Assembly (NCBI GenBank): GCA_030625525.1
Contig: DAOUQR010000068.1
Span: forward strand, 1-6,452
Direction: 5' to 3'
Source: Pseudomonadota bacterium
Lineage (GTDB): Bacteria; Pseudomonadota; Gammaproteobacteria; DAOUQR01
Length of the DNA stretch: 6,452 nucleotides
Shown: positions 6,172-6,452 of the stretch, piece after piece
Layout: each line of letters begins with the position of its first letter
Numbering within the stretch: position 1 is the stretch's first letter
Notes under the pieces: model-generated
Seen by the model: only the letters and a program-made list of their open reading frames with translations
Told to the model about the DNA's origin: nothing
Database searches by the model: none
Program-made: the position numbers and the translations under genes

Positions 6172-6452
6172 ATGCAAAAAGTAATGATAACCGGTTACGG
6201 CGCGACAACGGCAAGCGGTGACACTTTAGACGAAACATGGCAAGCACTGCATACCGGCCAGATTGGCACCGGTCCAATTCAACGCTGGGATGCCAGCGAA
6301 TGGCCGTATCAAATTGCCGGCGAATTAAAAAATTATAATCCGCGTACGATGTTAAAAGATCGTAAATTATTAAAAGTCATTTCACGTCAAGATGTCTTAG
6401 GTATTAATGCAGCTAACCAAGCGTTAGCGCATAGTCAAATGTTAACGTATCG
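6172..6452 (+). CDS. Second ketosynthase-family protein, N-terminal 93 residues
   Basis: Start of a second beta-ketoacyl-ACP synthase-like protein, cut by the window end with no stop. The first residues, MQKVMITGYGATTASGDTLD, match the N-terminal strand and loop of the KAS family, followed by ETWQALHTGQIGTGPIQRWD (22-41), AGELKNYNP and a KDRKLLKVISRQD stretch (about 65-77), which corresponds to the KAS segment before the first conserved helix. It is clearly different from the neighbouring FabF: LGNDT is replaced by ASGDT, and the ketosynthase VSPLG by ATTAS. The catalytic Cys and two His residues lie beyond the window, so it cannot be decided whether this is an active synthase (compare the paired FabF1XL/FabF2XL of rhizobia) or a chain-length-factor-like partner lacking the Cys. 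It is eight bases downstream of the first KAS gene and almost certainly co-transcribed with it. Confidence 0.88.
   Translation, partial: MQKVMITGYGATTASGDTLDETWQALHTGQIGTGPIQRWDASEWPYQIAGELKNYNPRTMLKDRKLLKVISRQDVLGINAANQALAHSQMLTY

Overview
The window looks like chromosomal DNA from a moderately AT-rich gammaproteobacterium. The evidence is a close YajR-type transporter plus an acyl-chain synthesis operon whose gene order resembles, from memory, clusters in Legionella, Coxiella and relatives. An assignment to Legionellales is a lean, not something the sequence proves. No RNA gene, insertion sequence, CRISPR array or long repeat was seen.

Layout: (1) 1-1054, minus strand, the N-terminal 351 codons of a YajR-like MFS transporter whose end lies outside the window. 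(2) 1055-1151, a divergent intergenic region with a TATAAT box facing the transporter. (3) 1152-2666, plus strand, an unrecognised 504-residue protein with several hydrophobic segments and hydrophilic ends. (4) 2667-2780, an intergenic region with a good TATAAT box. (5) 2781 to the window end, a tightly packed plus-strand operon: a FabL-type enoyl-ACP reductase, a long specialised acyl carrier protein, a double-hotdog dehydratase, a FabF-type ketosynthase, and the start of a second ketosynthase. Gaps between these genes are only 18, 14, 21 and 8 bases.

The operon holds most of an elongation cycle on its own carrier protein: condensation (one or two ketosynthases), dehydration (double hotdog) and enoyl reduction (FabL-like). 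No beta-ketoacyl reductase (FabG) is visible. It may lie downstream or be borrowed from the housekeeping pathway. A private ACP, a dehydratase and tandem FabF genes recall the rhizobial acpXL-fabZXL-fabF2XL-fabF1XL cluster, which makes the very-long-chain acyl group of lipid A. By analogy I infer a dedicated line for a special long or modified acyl chain, probably for the envelope. The most interesting details are the Tyr-x6-Lys active site of the reductase, and a hotdog protein that keeps the catalytic Glu in its first half and the catalytic His in its second.
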